DNA of 64,000 nt. Source: Serinus canaria. Lineage: Eukaryota > Chordata > Aves > Passeriformes > Fringillidae. Every line of letters starts with the position of its first letter. The stretch's first letter is position 1. The translations under genes were made by a program, and so were the position numbers. The stretch lies in the NCBI RefSeq assembly GCF_022539315.1, contig NC_066332.1, positions 1,488,001 to 1,552,000 on the forward strand, in the 5' to 3' direction. A model generated the notes under the pieces. The model saw nothing but the letters and a program-made list of their open reading frames with translations. It ran no database searches and was not told the DNA's origin. Shown here one piece after another: positions 23,931 to 33,430 of the stretch.

Positions 23931-24330
23931 CATCATCAGCACCATTCTGCAGTCAGAAACCACACTTTTCCTCAGCAACTTGGATTTCTCAGCAGAAAGT
24001 CTTTACCAGAGCAGGGAAAGAACACCAGAAAGGAAACTGAAAGCCCTCCTGATAAACTCCCAGGCAATACTTCCAGTAGTTTTGTGCACTTTTTACATCA
24101 CAAGCCAAATCTACCCATGAGTTGAGCCATTCACTCCTGAGCACGGGGTCCTGTTGCTATGAGGGGGATGATGTGCTGCCATTGCAGGCAGACAGAGCTG
24201 ATCCAATGGGTCTATTACCTCCCCCCGTTCCTGTGATCCTGTCCTAATTAGGATCTCACACCGACCAGATACACCAGAAGTCAATGACAACTTCATTTAT
24301 CCAAGGGCTTCGGTCTAGGAAAGCTGTCTG
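23931..24330. other. Candidate conserved non-coding element with a palindrome
   Basis: Unique AT-moderate DNA. A perfect 12-bp palindrome, tcctaattagga, lies at 24242-24253 and is centred on a homeodomain-type TAATTA core, a form that can bind paired-class homeodomain dimers. Flanking words such as aactcatcatcagcacc lack coding sense. Function is inferred. Confidence 0.35.
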
Positions 24331-24909
24331 GTGTTTTTAAGTCACCATCAAGTAGGTATTGATTCGGGGAAGTCAGGAAATGATCCTTCATTTGGGGCCT
24401 TGAGCTGGGATTTGGGGTTCCCGTTCCTGCTCCTGGGGTGGCCCCGGGGTGGGAGGGCTGAGCTGGGTCAGCAGTTTGCAGGGTGAGCGGTGGGAACACC
24501 TTGTGTCCCTCTTGCTGCGCCCCAGAGACTTTGTGAGGGTTAAAACTCCTGGTAAATCAACAAACATTTGGATCAATAAGGGTTGCAGGGCAGTGATTTG
24601 CATCGGTGCTCTCGGCTGGAAGAGGAGCCCGTGATGGATGCGCGATGTTGGGGTGGCGTGGAGAGACAGAATCCCTCTTAATTGCACGGTGGAATGCAGA
24701 TTACAGAGCTGGAGATGATGAGCAGTGCTGCAGCCAGAGCCTCCCAATAAATAAGCAGACAATGTGAAGCCCCAGTGGATGAGATTTGTGTGTTATCAGC
24801 ACCCCGTGTAAACGATCGCGTCCCTCCGGATCGGCCCGCGCAGCGCGGGCTGGGGCACTGCGCAGATAAGGCACTGCTAATCTGCACACATCATCAGCTG
24901 GAGGCAGAA
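24331..24909. other. Unique non-coding DNA, small CpG patch
   Basis: GC-moderate sequence. A CpG patch at 24813-24863 contains a 7-bp-arm inverted repeat (gcccgcg-cag-cgcgggc, 24834-24850). The patch lies about 60 bp upstream of the TATA-like word described in the next entry. Confidence 0.4.
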
Positions 24910-25245
24910 TATAAAATGCTAATAACAAATTGGAATTCAGTCTAAAAGGGATGCAACAAACACCAGAACCGTTTTCCCCCCTTCTCGCCTTTGGGGAAAA
25001 TAAGAAAAGAGCAAACCCTCCCCTGCTCCCGCCGCCCACCTCCGGCTGTTCTTCCCTTGGTTTTCCCCTCCAAAATGCTCCATCACAACACTTTAGGGGG
25101 TGAAATCTTCCCATTAGGAGCTTGGCTCCCATTTCCCCTGCCCCATTCATCCAACTTTATGTTTGAAATGGATCAGTTTGCTCGTGACTGAACCCGGAGT
25201 GGATCTCCCCAGCCCTGGCTCGCTGGAACACTACAACAGGTAAGT
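24910..25245 (+). other. Candidate promoter plus first exon ending at a consensus splice donor
   Basis: TATAAAA sits at 24910-24916. About 320 bp downstream the sequence reads acaacag/gtaagtg, an exact match to the vertebrate 5' splice-site consensus (exon end 25239, GT at 25240). A start near 24940 would give a roughly 300-nt exon with no convincing frame, which fits a 5' UTR or a non-coding RNA. Each signal can occur by chance in 64 kb. Their order and spacing are the only support. Confidence 0.2.
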
Positions 25246-26300
25246 GCTGCCATACATCATCTTAAAAGGTGGCTTATCTGGAGAGGAGGTGCAGGAAATA
25301 TTGTGTGAGGGACTGCCTGCATCCGAGGTGCAGTCGGATTCCATTTTTCCTTTTGAAATACACAACAGCAAATCTGTTGCTAACGCCTGAAAAAATCACA
25401 GCACAGCCCACGGCTCCCTCGGCCTCAGGGGCTGTGCCACGGCAGGGAAGTGCCCAGCTGGAATCATTCCTGACTGTCACCATTTACCTGGCTCAGGAGT
25501 GCACCCACACCACCACATCCCAAAGCCTCCTGCTGCAGCACTGCCCGAGGCCAGGGAGCTCTTGTCCCTATTCAAACCAGCAGGATGTAAAGTGGAAAGG
25601 GAATTTTTGTGTGTGGATGCTCAGAGCTGCGCTGCACAGCTGCACTGCTGAGGCCACACTCATCCCTGGGGTGCAGGGCTGGGAGGTTCCACATGGATCT
25701 GTGCCCAGCAGTGCCCAGTGCTGCTCCAGTTCCCAGCTGTGACCTTTGGGATTGGGTCAGGGTTTGGTGCTCAGCCTTCACAGAGGGCCTGGCCCTTCCT
25801 CCTGCACAGGACAGAGCTTTGCTGATCAGACCATCCATTGCTGGGGCCTCAGGAAATATTTCTGAGCAGAATTGAGAGAGAATCCAAATATTTAACTCCA
25901 TTTCTGCTTATCCCCCCTCCACCTAAAGCAAACGACACCTAAAGCAAGAGTCCTGTCAGGTCCCAGCACAGCCACAACCCCAAAGAGCCCCATCACAGCA
26001 TTTGAGTGAGCTGTGCTACTGTCTGTCCTGAGCTCCAGAATCAGCATCCTGCCCCAAAGATGGCTGAGGCACACCTGTGGGTGTTTTTCCCTTTGCTGTG
26101 CCCTGCTGACAGGGCAGTGCACTGCAATTCCTCTTCCCACATCCATGGGAATGCACAGCCCAGCCCCACTCCTGACTCACAGCTCCTCCGAGTCATTTAA
26201 AGCTCCTTCTTCCACATCCCCAAAGCCCAGGCTCTGTGGCACTACAGAAAATCCAGCATCAGCGCAGAGATTTGGGGCTAAGCCACGGGCTGTGCAGGCT
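25246..26300. other. Unique non-coding DNA
   Basis: GC-moderate single-copy sequence. Frames of 100-157 residues overlap on both strands and have no recognisable domain. No repeat is seen. Confidence 0.5.
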
Positions 26301-26720
26301 GTGTAAGCCCCAGTGACAGTGTATTTATTTCCAGCTCAGACAGGGCAGATTTCCTATTACACACACGCACACACGGCCAAATCCGGTATATTGGGCAGGG
26401 AGATTATTGAACAAAAGTAAGTGATAAAAGCACGGGCCAAAAAGATGTGTTATAGTGTTTTCCTTTGAGGCAAAGACAAAGAAGACACTTTGCTGTTTGT
26501 TGTGCCAGAGAATCATCTCTGATTGTTTGTGTCACGGTGGCAGATAAGTGCAAAGGAGATAGATGTTCTGTCTCCCAGGCACAGTTCTCATCTGTATAGT
26601 ATAAATTTATGCCTGCTGGTTGCAAAGCTGGTGATTCAGAGCCTGTGTGACTGTGATCTGAGCAGAGGAAGGCACTGCCTTCACGCCTGACGTCCATCTG
26701 CTTCACTGGCGCTGTCACTC
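26301..26720. other. Candidate conserved non-coding element
   Basis: AT-richer unique DNA including a short CA-rich run (acacacacgcacacacgg near 26359-26376). Words such as gtgtatttatttcc and agtataaatttatgcc are present. It is inferred to be regulatory from composition. Confidence 0.3.
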
Positions 26721-26905
26721 AGCCCCTGGGCAATGTCCCCTCGTGTTAGTGTCACCTGCTGCCCACCCCGGGCTGGCCCACCCTGCCCTGGCCCAGCTCA
26801 GCCCAGCAGGCTCTGCCAATGGCTCTGCTCACTGGGGACACACCTTTTCCCTTCTTCCCTGCAGTCTGAGATTCCTTAATCTTCCCATTCCCCAAAGCCC
26901 AGGGG

Positions 26906-27051
26906 GCTGGAAAGGAGGGAAATGCCTTGGGAGGTGGCTCTGAATTCCCACTCCCTCCTTCCCACAGCTCTTTTGGTTGCTGGAAAGGAGGGAAATGCCT
27001 TGGGAGGTGGCTCTGAATTCCCACTCCCTCCTTCCCACAGCTCTTTTGGTT
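26906..27051. repeat. Perfect 73-bp tandem duplication
   Basis: Two adjacent identical copies lie at 26906-26978 and 26979-27051. Each begins gctggaaaggagggaaatg and ends cccacagctcttttggtt. Absence of any difference implies a very recent event or an assembly or polymorphism artefact. Each copy ends in a pyrimidine tract plus cacag, so a splice-acceptor look-alike is duplicated too. Confidence 0.95.
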
Positions 27052-28679
27052 CCAGAGGAAGGATCTGAGAGCAGCAACGCTGCCCAGGTTGGGTTTCACA
27101 AGTCACATCTCACAGCTGCCTGTTTGGGTTTTAAGTGTGCACTGGGGCACTATCAAGGTAAATATATAATCAAAATAATGACATTCAAATGGAGCTGAAA
27201 GAAAAACCTTCATGCACTTTCCCCACCAAGTGAGGTCTCTGAGAGTCCTCACCCCCACACAGAGCCTGGGTGTGCTCTCAGGTGTGAAGAAGATGAAAGA
27301 ATCTCTGGGCCCTGCTCCTGCCTGGTCCTCCAGAGCTGAGAGTTTGTTTGTTTGGGTCTGTAAACAACCCTAATTTCCCCCAACTCCTGATTGCTTAATT
27401 TCATGCCCCTCTGACACAAGGCCATATCTCAGCCCATCTCCTCAGCCCCTTCCTGCAGCAATCACTCACACCCCCAGCTCCTCCCTCTTCAGCAACTCCG
27501 AGTGACCAGCTCCAAGGGGATCCCAGAGGAAATGAGCTTTGCTCCCATTACTGGACAATCTGGAGAGCTGAGGGAAATGAGGGCTAAGCCCAGAGGTTTA
27601 ATTTCCCCTTGCGATGATCAAGGGACTTCAATTTTTATTTTTTTTACCTTCTGGTACCTCTGAAGTTGGAGGGGAAATAGCCAGAGCCAAAGACAAATGA
27701 GAAAGTTCACTGGAGGCTCTGGATTTCCCCACAAATCACCTTGGCCAGGGAAGGTTTTATTGCAGGAGTTTCTGGGTTAATCCAACACGGGAGCAGAAGA
27801 GCTACCAGCCCGAGAGGCACATTCCCTGCTGCAGTCAATGATTACCTGCCACCCTGTGCTCATCAGACCCCAACCAACCCCACATTCCCAGGGCACCCAC
27901 ATTTCCCAGGAGTTTTAGGAGCAGCAAACCTGAAAAGTGAACTCATGCTCCTCGTTTTGGGTCAGTAAATGTTAGCAAAGCCTTCAGCACAACACAAGCA
28001 CTCCCACAAGAGCACAGATCCGGCAGGGGCTTTGCTACAGGGCTCCCGTGGCCATCTCTGAATGCCAGCCCAGAGGAGAAATCCTCCTCCTCCTCATTTT
28101 CCTTGAGCAATTTGCTGCTGAACTCACAGAAAAACGGGGAGCCAGGGCAGAGCCCAAGCCGTGCTCCATTTCAGCCTCTCTTGGGGTAACCTTTTCTCCA
28201 GCTTTGCATTCCTGTGTTGCTGTATGGCTGCCTTAGTGGATGAGATGAATCCTGGCTTTCCAGTGGTGCTGGCAGGGAGATCTGGGAGAAGCCCAGGAAA
28301 TTCCTCAAGCCGCAATAAAATAAAACAGGGAACACACAAACCTGCACTTGCCAAGCCCCCACAGAGAAGCAAAATCTCAAAACCAATGCTCTTTAGCGGG
28401 ACCCCCATTACAATTGGTAATTTCACTGGCTCTGCAGCTCAGACAATGGGGATTGGGAGCCTTTGGAAGCCCAAATCAGACCTCAGCATGCTGGTGGTGC
28501 TGGCAAATCTGTGCTGGGCAAGCCTAACTCTGGTGGGTGGGCATCTGGGAGAGCAGAGGCCGAGGAAATGGCCAGCAAATGCCTCCCCTTGGATGCCAGA
28601 CACGACTTCTTGGGGAACTTTGCACCCCTGGCACCTTGGAAAGGAGGGGCTGGCTCCCGCGTCGTGCACATTGTCTTAA
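27052..28679. other. Mixed unique non-coding DNA
   Basis: GC-moderate single-copy DNA with a T-run near 27633-27645 and an ATAAAATAAAA stretch near 28313-28325. Overlapping frames of 70-172 residues at 28124-28679 occur on both strands and have no recognisable domain. Confidence 0.45.
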
Positions 28680-29290
28680 AGATTGATTTTCCACCTGTAA
28701 AAGTGATCTACATTCTCCTTCCTCTCCTGGATGCCTTAGTCAAAAGAGAAAATGGATCTTTTAAAGATACATGTATCCATCACTATTATTTACATCCTAA
28801 TATGCGCACGCAGCTCTGCTCCAACAAGGGAAATGTAAATCAGATGGACATCGTTCCCTGAATGCCCTAAAGAGCTCCATTCCCCTCAAATTAGAATAGA
28901 AAATGCTCTTTTAAAATGCACCTTTAATATGTAAAAGCTGCTGTATCCCGACTCTAAATAAACCAAACTTGAGCTACGTGCCAAATATCTTAGATAAAGG
29001 ACAGGTGAGATGGTAGTATCTGGCCAAGGAATCGGTCCTAAACAGCTATTTATATTAATGCAAAGAAGGTACAATGTTCTTCCTCTTGATATATGCTGCA
29101 GTGGGATATAGTTTTGTCCCACTAGTGAGAATAAAAACGTACAGTTCATGATAGGCAAAGTCACATGTGTGAGATAAAAAGCTCCGACTATAATATATGT
29201 CTTCACCATGTATTCTCTTCAGGATTTTCTTTAGATCTTGGGATGACAACAAGAAAACACTTACTCAAGGTTAGACACTGCTCTCTGGGC
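28680..29290. other. Strong candidate conserved non-coding element
   Basis: About 600 bp of AT-rich, non-repetitive DNA packed with homeodomain/POU-like words (atttatattaatgcaaag; taaataaaccaaac; gagataaaaagctcc). It directly abuts the CpG-rich segment that starts near 29340. This juxtaposition is common at developmental-regulator loci. Conservation was not tested. Confidence 0.4.
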
Positions 29291-29339
29291 TTTTTAATAA
29301 CCATTCCCTCTATCCTGGGGGATTGGGTCCCTGGAATAA

Positions 29340-30260
29340 GGCAAACCCCGCTCCAGCGCCGGGACTGGCGGCGGCAGGGCAGAATCCCTCTGTGCGCCTT
29401 TGTTTCTGCTTGGCTGTGCATGCCAATGAACGCCGGGCTGATGAACTGCCCGTCCTGGGAGCAGCATCCCGAGAGCAGGAGCAGAGCTCCGGCCGGGCTC
29501 TGCCCCGGGGCTCACTGACAGCGCCGCCAGACTGGGAATGCCACCACAAAAACCTGCGCTGCTCCTGCCTACTGAGAGTGCTGCCCTCAACGAGACAAAA
29601 ATCGGTTTTAAAGCAAATCCCTCGGGGGGGGGGGGACGGGCTGGGGGTGTGCCTGGTGGGCAGGCGGGCTGATCCCAGCGGGCACGGGGCTGTCCCTGCC
29701 GGTGAATGTGCCGTGTCCCAGCTCCTGCCCGGCTGCTGATGCCATCTGCCCGTGGGGACAGCGCTCCGCGCTCGCCGGGGTCAGCTCCCGGTGGAACGGC
29801 AGCGATAACGCGGAGCGCCGTGCGGGAGGAGCGCAGCCCCCTCCTCCTCCTCCTCCTCCTCCTCCTCCTCCTCCTCCTCCTCCTCCTCCTCCTCCTCCTC
29901 CTCCTCCTCCTCCTCCTCCTCCTCCTCCTCGCCCTGTCCGTGCCGGGAATGGGGCTGGGGGGCTGGCAGGAGCTGGGACCACCGTGGCTGGGCCCGGGGC
30001 AGCCGCCTCCATCCATCCTGTGTATCCAGGGATTTGTGCCGTGCAAATCCACAGGGCATTAAGCCAGGAGGGGTCTCAGCCGAAAGTCACTGTCACAGCC
30101 GTGGGACTGGGCCCTAGTCTGGGTTTTGGGTTTTTTCCGCTGGCCCTTCACACGCACCCCTTTTCTTACAGTAAATTCACAGGGACACGGGAAACGTTTG
30201 GCGTCGGAAGCTGAAATTTCCGCGCATGGCGCGGTGCCGCTGCCGAGGCAGCAGACAGAA
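29340..30260. promoter_or_regulatory. CpG-island-like segment
   Basis: CpG dinucleotides are frequent here (for example agcgccggg, ctccggccggg, gctccgcgctcgccgggg, gataacgcggagcgcc, ttccgcgcatggcgcgg), in contrast to their rarity elsewhere in the window. The segment includes a 12-base G run (29624-29635) and the CTC repeat. Such islands usually mark promoters, but no first exon could be defined. The 252-residue minus frame through it encodes a poly-Arg tract from the repeat and is not credible as a gene. Confidence 0.5.
29841..29930. repeat. Perfect (CTC)30 / (GAG)30 trinucleotide repeat
   Basis: Ninety bases of uninterrupted CTC (GAG on the minus strand) lie inside the CpG-island-like segment. 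The three minus frames would read poly-Glu, poly-Arg or poly-Gly; the plus frames read poly-Pro, poly-Leu or poly-Ser. None joins a recognisable protein. The GGA-repeat strand is known to form compact quadruplex-type folds, and the tract is homopurine/homopyrimidine. Length polymorphism is expected. Confidence 0.98.
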
Positions 30261-31339
30261 ACAAACCCACCTTCGGAGCACGCTGCTCCCCCTCCTCCAG
30301 GCTTGGCACGAGGTGCTGGGAGCAGCTGAGGGAAGAATTTGTTCCTCCCTGCCCCAGCGGGAGGCTGCAATTCCCCCAGAGTCAAGATTTCACTGAAATG
30401 CAATCTGATTTTAGAAGCGGAGCTGTTGAGCTCCTCTCTTCCTGCACTTCGGGCATCCTTTGAGCATCACCTCATTCCTGACTATCCTGGTGCTCCACGC
30501 TGCAAACACTGCCCACTTTTCCCTCTCTCGCTGACAGAGCCCTCTGTCCAGCTGCTGCTTCACACCACAAGGCACAGTGTTATAATATGCTCGGCTTGAT
30601 ATTCCTTCCAGCCCCAAAACAAAGCTTAATCAGGCAGTGAAAGCAGCGCTGAAGATGAAGGATTCTGGGGATGGTTTCCCTTCTGGGTTGCTGCTTTTTG
30701 ACACCTCCCCTGGTCCAGCAATAACACGTTCTCCACTTTGCATTAAGAAGGACATTAGCACAGAGGTTTTGTTGCCAGCCCAAGGCAAGGGCAGCGCCAG
30801 GATGCCCGAAGGGACAAGGGACAGCGCAGGAGGCAGCCAGGCGTCCTGGCATGGCCACAAGCTCTGGTGTCACGGCAGCAGGATGGAGACGAGCCAGAAT
30901 TCACCTCATTTACTACAATCTCTGCTTATTATTATTACCACTAAACCTGTTTAGTAATTCAACAGCATTAATTGGCTCAGATCCCCAGCGCCCGGGGGAA
31001 GCCACGCTCGGAAAGCAACACCCGCCCGGAGACTGCCGGAATTGCGGGATGCACACCGGGACAGACCCACGGCTGGGCAGGACAGGACAGAGAGCTGCAC
31101 GATGCTGGGCAGCTCTGCCGCCTCCCCTGCTGCCCACAGCCTGGTGCCATGAAGCCCGGCTCGGTTAAACCACCCAGCTGTGCCCCTGTAAAACCCCCGG
31201 CTGTGCCCCTGGATCCACCACGGCACGGCCCCGCTATGCCTACACGTGTCCAGGTATTATCCTGCTGACCCCTCAGCTGTGAACGAGCCAAGATATTTTG
31301 GAAGGAAAAACAATTTGCTTCCACTATTTACTTCTTTCT
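30261..31339. other. Mixed unique DNA between CpG-rich segments
   Basis: Single-copy DNA with moderate CpG at 30970-31090 (gcgcccgggggaagccacgctcgg). A short duplication (ctgtgcccctgtaaaac / ctgtgcccctggatcc) lies near 31178-31218. AT-rich words occur at 30900-30970 (ttcaacagcattaattggc). Overlapping frames of about 100 residues carry no recognised domain. Confidence 0.4.
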
Positions 31340-31655
31340 GCCGCTCTTGACCCCGCGAGCGAACAAACGTTTCCCCGCGCCTCCGCTGCCAAAGAGACAC
31401 TCTCATCAAGGAGGAGTAAATCACAATAACAGGGAAATAAACCTTCCCCCGAAATGATTCCCGGTTATTTATTTATTTTTCCCTGCCTTTTCGCACCGGT
31501 CTACATCAAAGCGGGTAAATTGCGGTGCTGGCTGGCGGCCGCCGAGCAGCCCGGGCTCCGGGCGAGCATCCCCGCTCCGCTCCGCTCCCTCCCGCTCCCG
31601 GCGCCGGCGGGGCGGGCGCGGGGCAGCCGGGGCCCTTTCCCTTTAAATCTAACTC
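31340..31655. promoter_or_regulatory. CpG island, candidate promoter/first exon
   Basis: Dense CpG from about 31340 (ctgccgctcttgaccccgcg), strongest at 31530-31640 (ctggcggccgccgagcagc, ggcgccggcggggcggg, including a GC box). The island ends abruptly at actcag/gtaatg (about 31656), a reasonable splice-donor match, and CNE-like DNA follows. A plus-strand non-coding first exon is possible; no credible protein start was found. Confidence 0.4.
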
Positions 31656-32180
31656 AGGTAATGAAAAAAACGCAAGAAAATAGTGCGGGTGCATCTGGGA
31701 GCAGTAGAAAACAGTTAGATCTTCATAGAGCCATAAAGAAGTAAACAGTAGGCTGCTATGAAGATCTATGGGACCCCGCAGTGCCATTGTCTTCAAAAGG
31801 AATTAAAAACAAATTGCTGAGGGCCAGCACATAATTTAGAGACTCACGGCAATTTTATGACTTGCTAATGTTCCTAATTACATGCCCGTGAAAGGCTTAA
31901 TTAATTGGGGGATGTAGCAAAAAGTGGAGCCTGTGTTTGTTATCATGGTTCCACTGCATTGATTTTAGTGCCTATGGAGAATTTAGGGCCTCTTTATTTG
32001 CACAAAGAAAATGCAAGTCTCTCGAAAAAATGCACATTAAGATCAACCCCTCGCTGCTATCTAATATACTTTCCTCTACTTAACCAAAGTGCTTGTAATC
32101 ATATTTTGTAAATGTTGGTGCCGTTAATTGCATTGTGAGAGAAAATAGGTTCCGCTCGACTGGTTGTGGAGAATTTTATA
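31656..32180. other. Strong candidate conserved non-coding element
   Basis: AT-rich unique block directly downstream of the CpG island, with ggaattaaaaacaaattg, tgttcctaattacatg, ggcttaattaattgggg and gttaattgcattgtg. It is one of the densest sets of homeodomain-type cores in the window and includes the hairpin at 31716-31768. Function is inferred. Confidence 0.4.
31716..31768 (+). ncRNA. Hairpin-forming element (RNA candidate, unproven)
   Basis: The 13-base arm tagatcttcatag at 31716-31728 is exactly complementary to ctatgaagatcta at 31756-31768. A further 4-bp stem (agcc 31729-31732 with ggct 31751-31754) follows one bulged g, leaving an 18-base A-rich loop. The stem of about 17 bp is shorter than typical microRNA precursors. 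I recognise no known microRNA. A DNA palindrome for a dimeric factor is the main alternative. Confidence 0.3.
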
Positions 32181-33029
32181 AAGTTCCTTTCCTGCTCCCA
32201 ATCCTGAGGACTCGGAGAGAAACTCATCAGAAGTTGCTGTGGTGGGCAGGGAGTGCTGAGGCTCTGCTGCTCCCCACGTGTGGCTGGGCTGGTGGGCACT
32301 GGGGCAGATCCTGCACCCACTCAGGTTCTCCCTGCCCACTGGGCATCCCGTGAGCCCTGACAGCTCCACAGCCTCTTTCCCAAAGGAAAAGCACAGATCA
32401 AACTGGACCTTCCTGCTAAGTTGTCTGAATCCAAATTTCGATTGCATTAAAAACCACAAACGACAAGTTTTTATCTCTGCTGTTTCAGTTGGAGGTAAAA
32501 TCTCACCAGCCACCCTGCTCCCCTGAGGTACCACCAAAACACCAGCAACAAACTGCAGAGACACTCCAGCTCCAACACCCCACAGGTGCAGGGGGAAGGT
32601 CAGGCAAAGGAAGGAATTTTCAGTTGGAATGATGCTCCTTAACAACCAATAACTAAATTTCCAGGGATGCAGCCTGGACAGCCCCTTGCTGCTTCCTCCT
32701 CCTCTCACCTGCACTTCCTTGCAGCAGCATTGCAACGAGGAGGAGGGGAAAAAAAAAAGGCAAAGCCAAGTTTGTGCGTTGCTCTTGAGAAAAGCAGACA
32801 GCTCTGGAAATATAGTCGGTGCTTTGACGATAAGACCTTTGACAGAAACATGAATGACATGAATACTTTGATCTCTAGTCTCAGAAGCTTCAACAGCAAT
32901 TATGAGTCAAGAGGGGTGAATATGGGCAGCAGCTAAAGCAATGCCCCGGAGGGTGCTGATGCAGTAATTAGAGACAAACCTCCAGCATCTCTGCCTGCAC
33001 CGAGCTGGCAAACCAGGGAGGAGGTGGGC
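32181..33029. other. Mixed unique non-coding DNA
   Basis: GC-moderate sequence at 32181-32370 and 32500-32740 with AT-richer parts between and after. A 203-residue minus frame (32124-32735) overlaps plus frames and has no recognisable domain. An A-run lies near 32749-32758. Confidence 0.4.
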
Positions 33030-33430
33030 CAGGGGGAAGCTTCATGAAAAAACAACTCTTGTTCTTCTGAGAGACATAAAATCGACAAGACTTTATACAT
33101 TTCAAAGCAAAGCTCTTCAAAGACAGGTAAAATGCTAATTCTGCTAATGTAGGTTTTTATGTATATGCTCTGAAAAGGTAAAGCAAATTAATCACCAGCT
33201 TTACCCCCTAATATATATCTGTGTTACAAATATATTACAGCATGTCAGATCTGAGGAGATATATCTGAACAGCGGTGGTTAAAAGAGCATTTCCCTTTTC
33301 ATGCTCTAATACAGTTATTTTGATCTTTCAGTCTTCATATTTTTTGTTCTCATCAAAGGAATGATGGTGCCAGAGATTAGGATGTTATTTATTTCCCTCT
33401 CACTGTCCTACCCATGTTAATCACTCTGAG
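33030..33430. other. Candidate conserved non-coding element
   Basis: AT-rich unique DNA: gcaaattaatcaccagc, cccctaatatatatctgtg, caaatatattacagcatg, ctaatacagttattttgatc. A CAGCAGCAG run (33437-33451) marks its end. No coding frame is seen. Regulatory role is inferred. Confidence 0.4.

Noticed and set aside
24834..24850. GC-rich hairpin as a terminator
   Set aside because: Seven-base arms with no T-run, in vertebrate DNA; bacterial-type termination does not apply.
29294..30052. 252-codon minus frame with a poly-Arg tract
   Set aside because: The tract is (GAG)30 read in one phase. The rest is GC-rich P/A/G/S low-complexity sequence without a domain.
31716..31768. Known microRNA precursor
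   Set aside because: The stem is about 17 bp with an 18-base loop, and no familiar microRNA sequence is present. It is kept only as an unproven hairpin.
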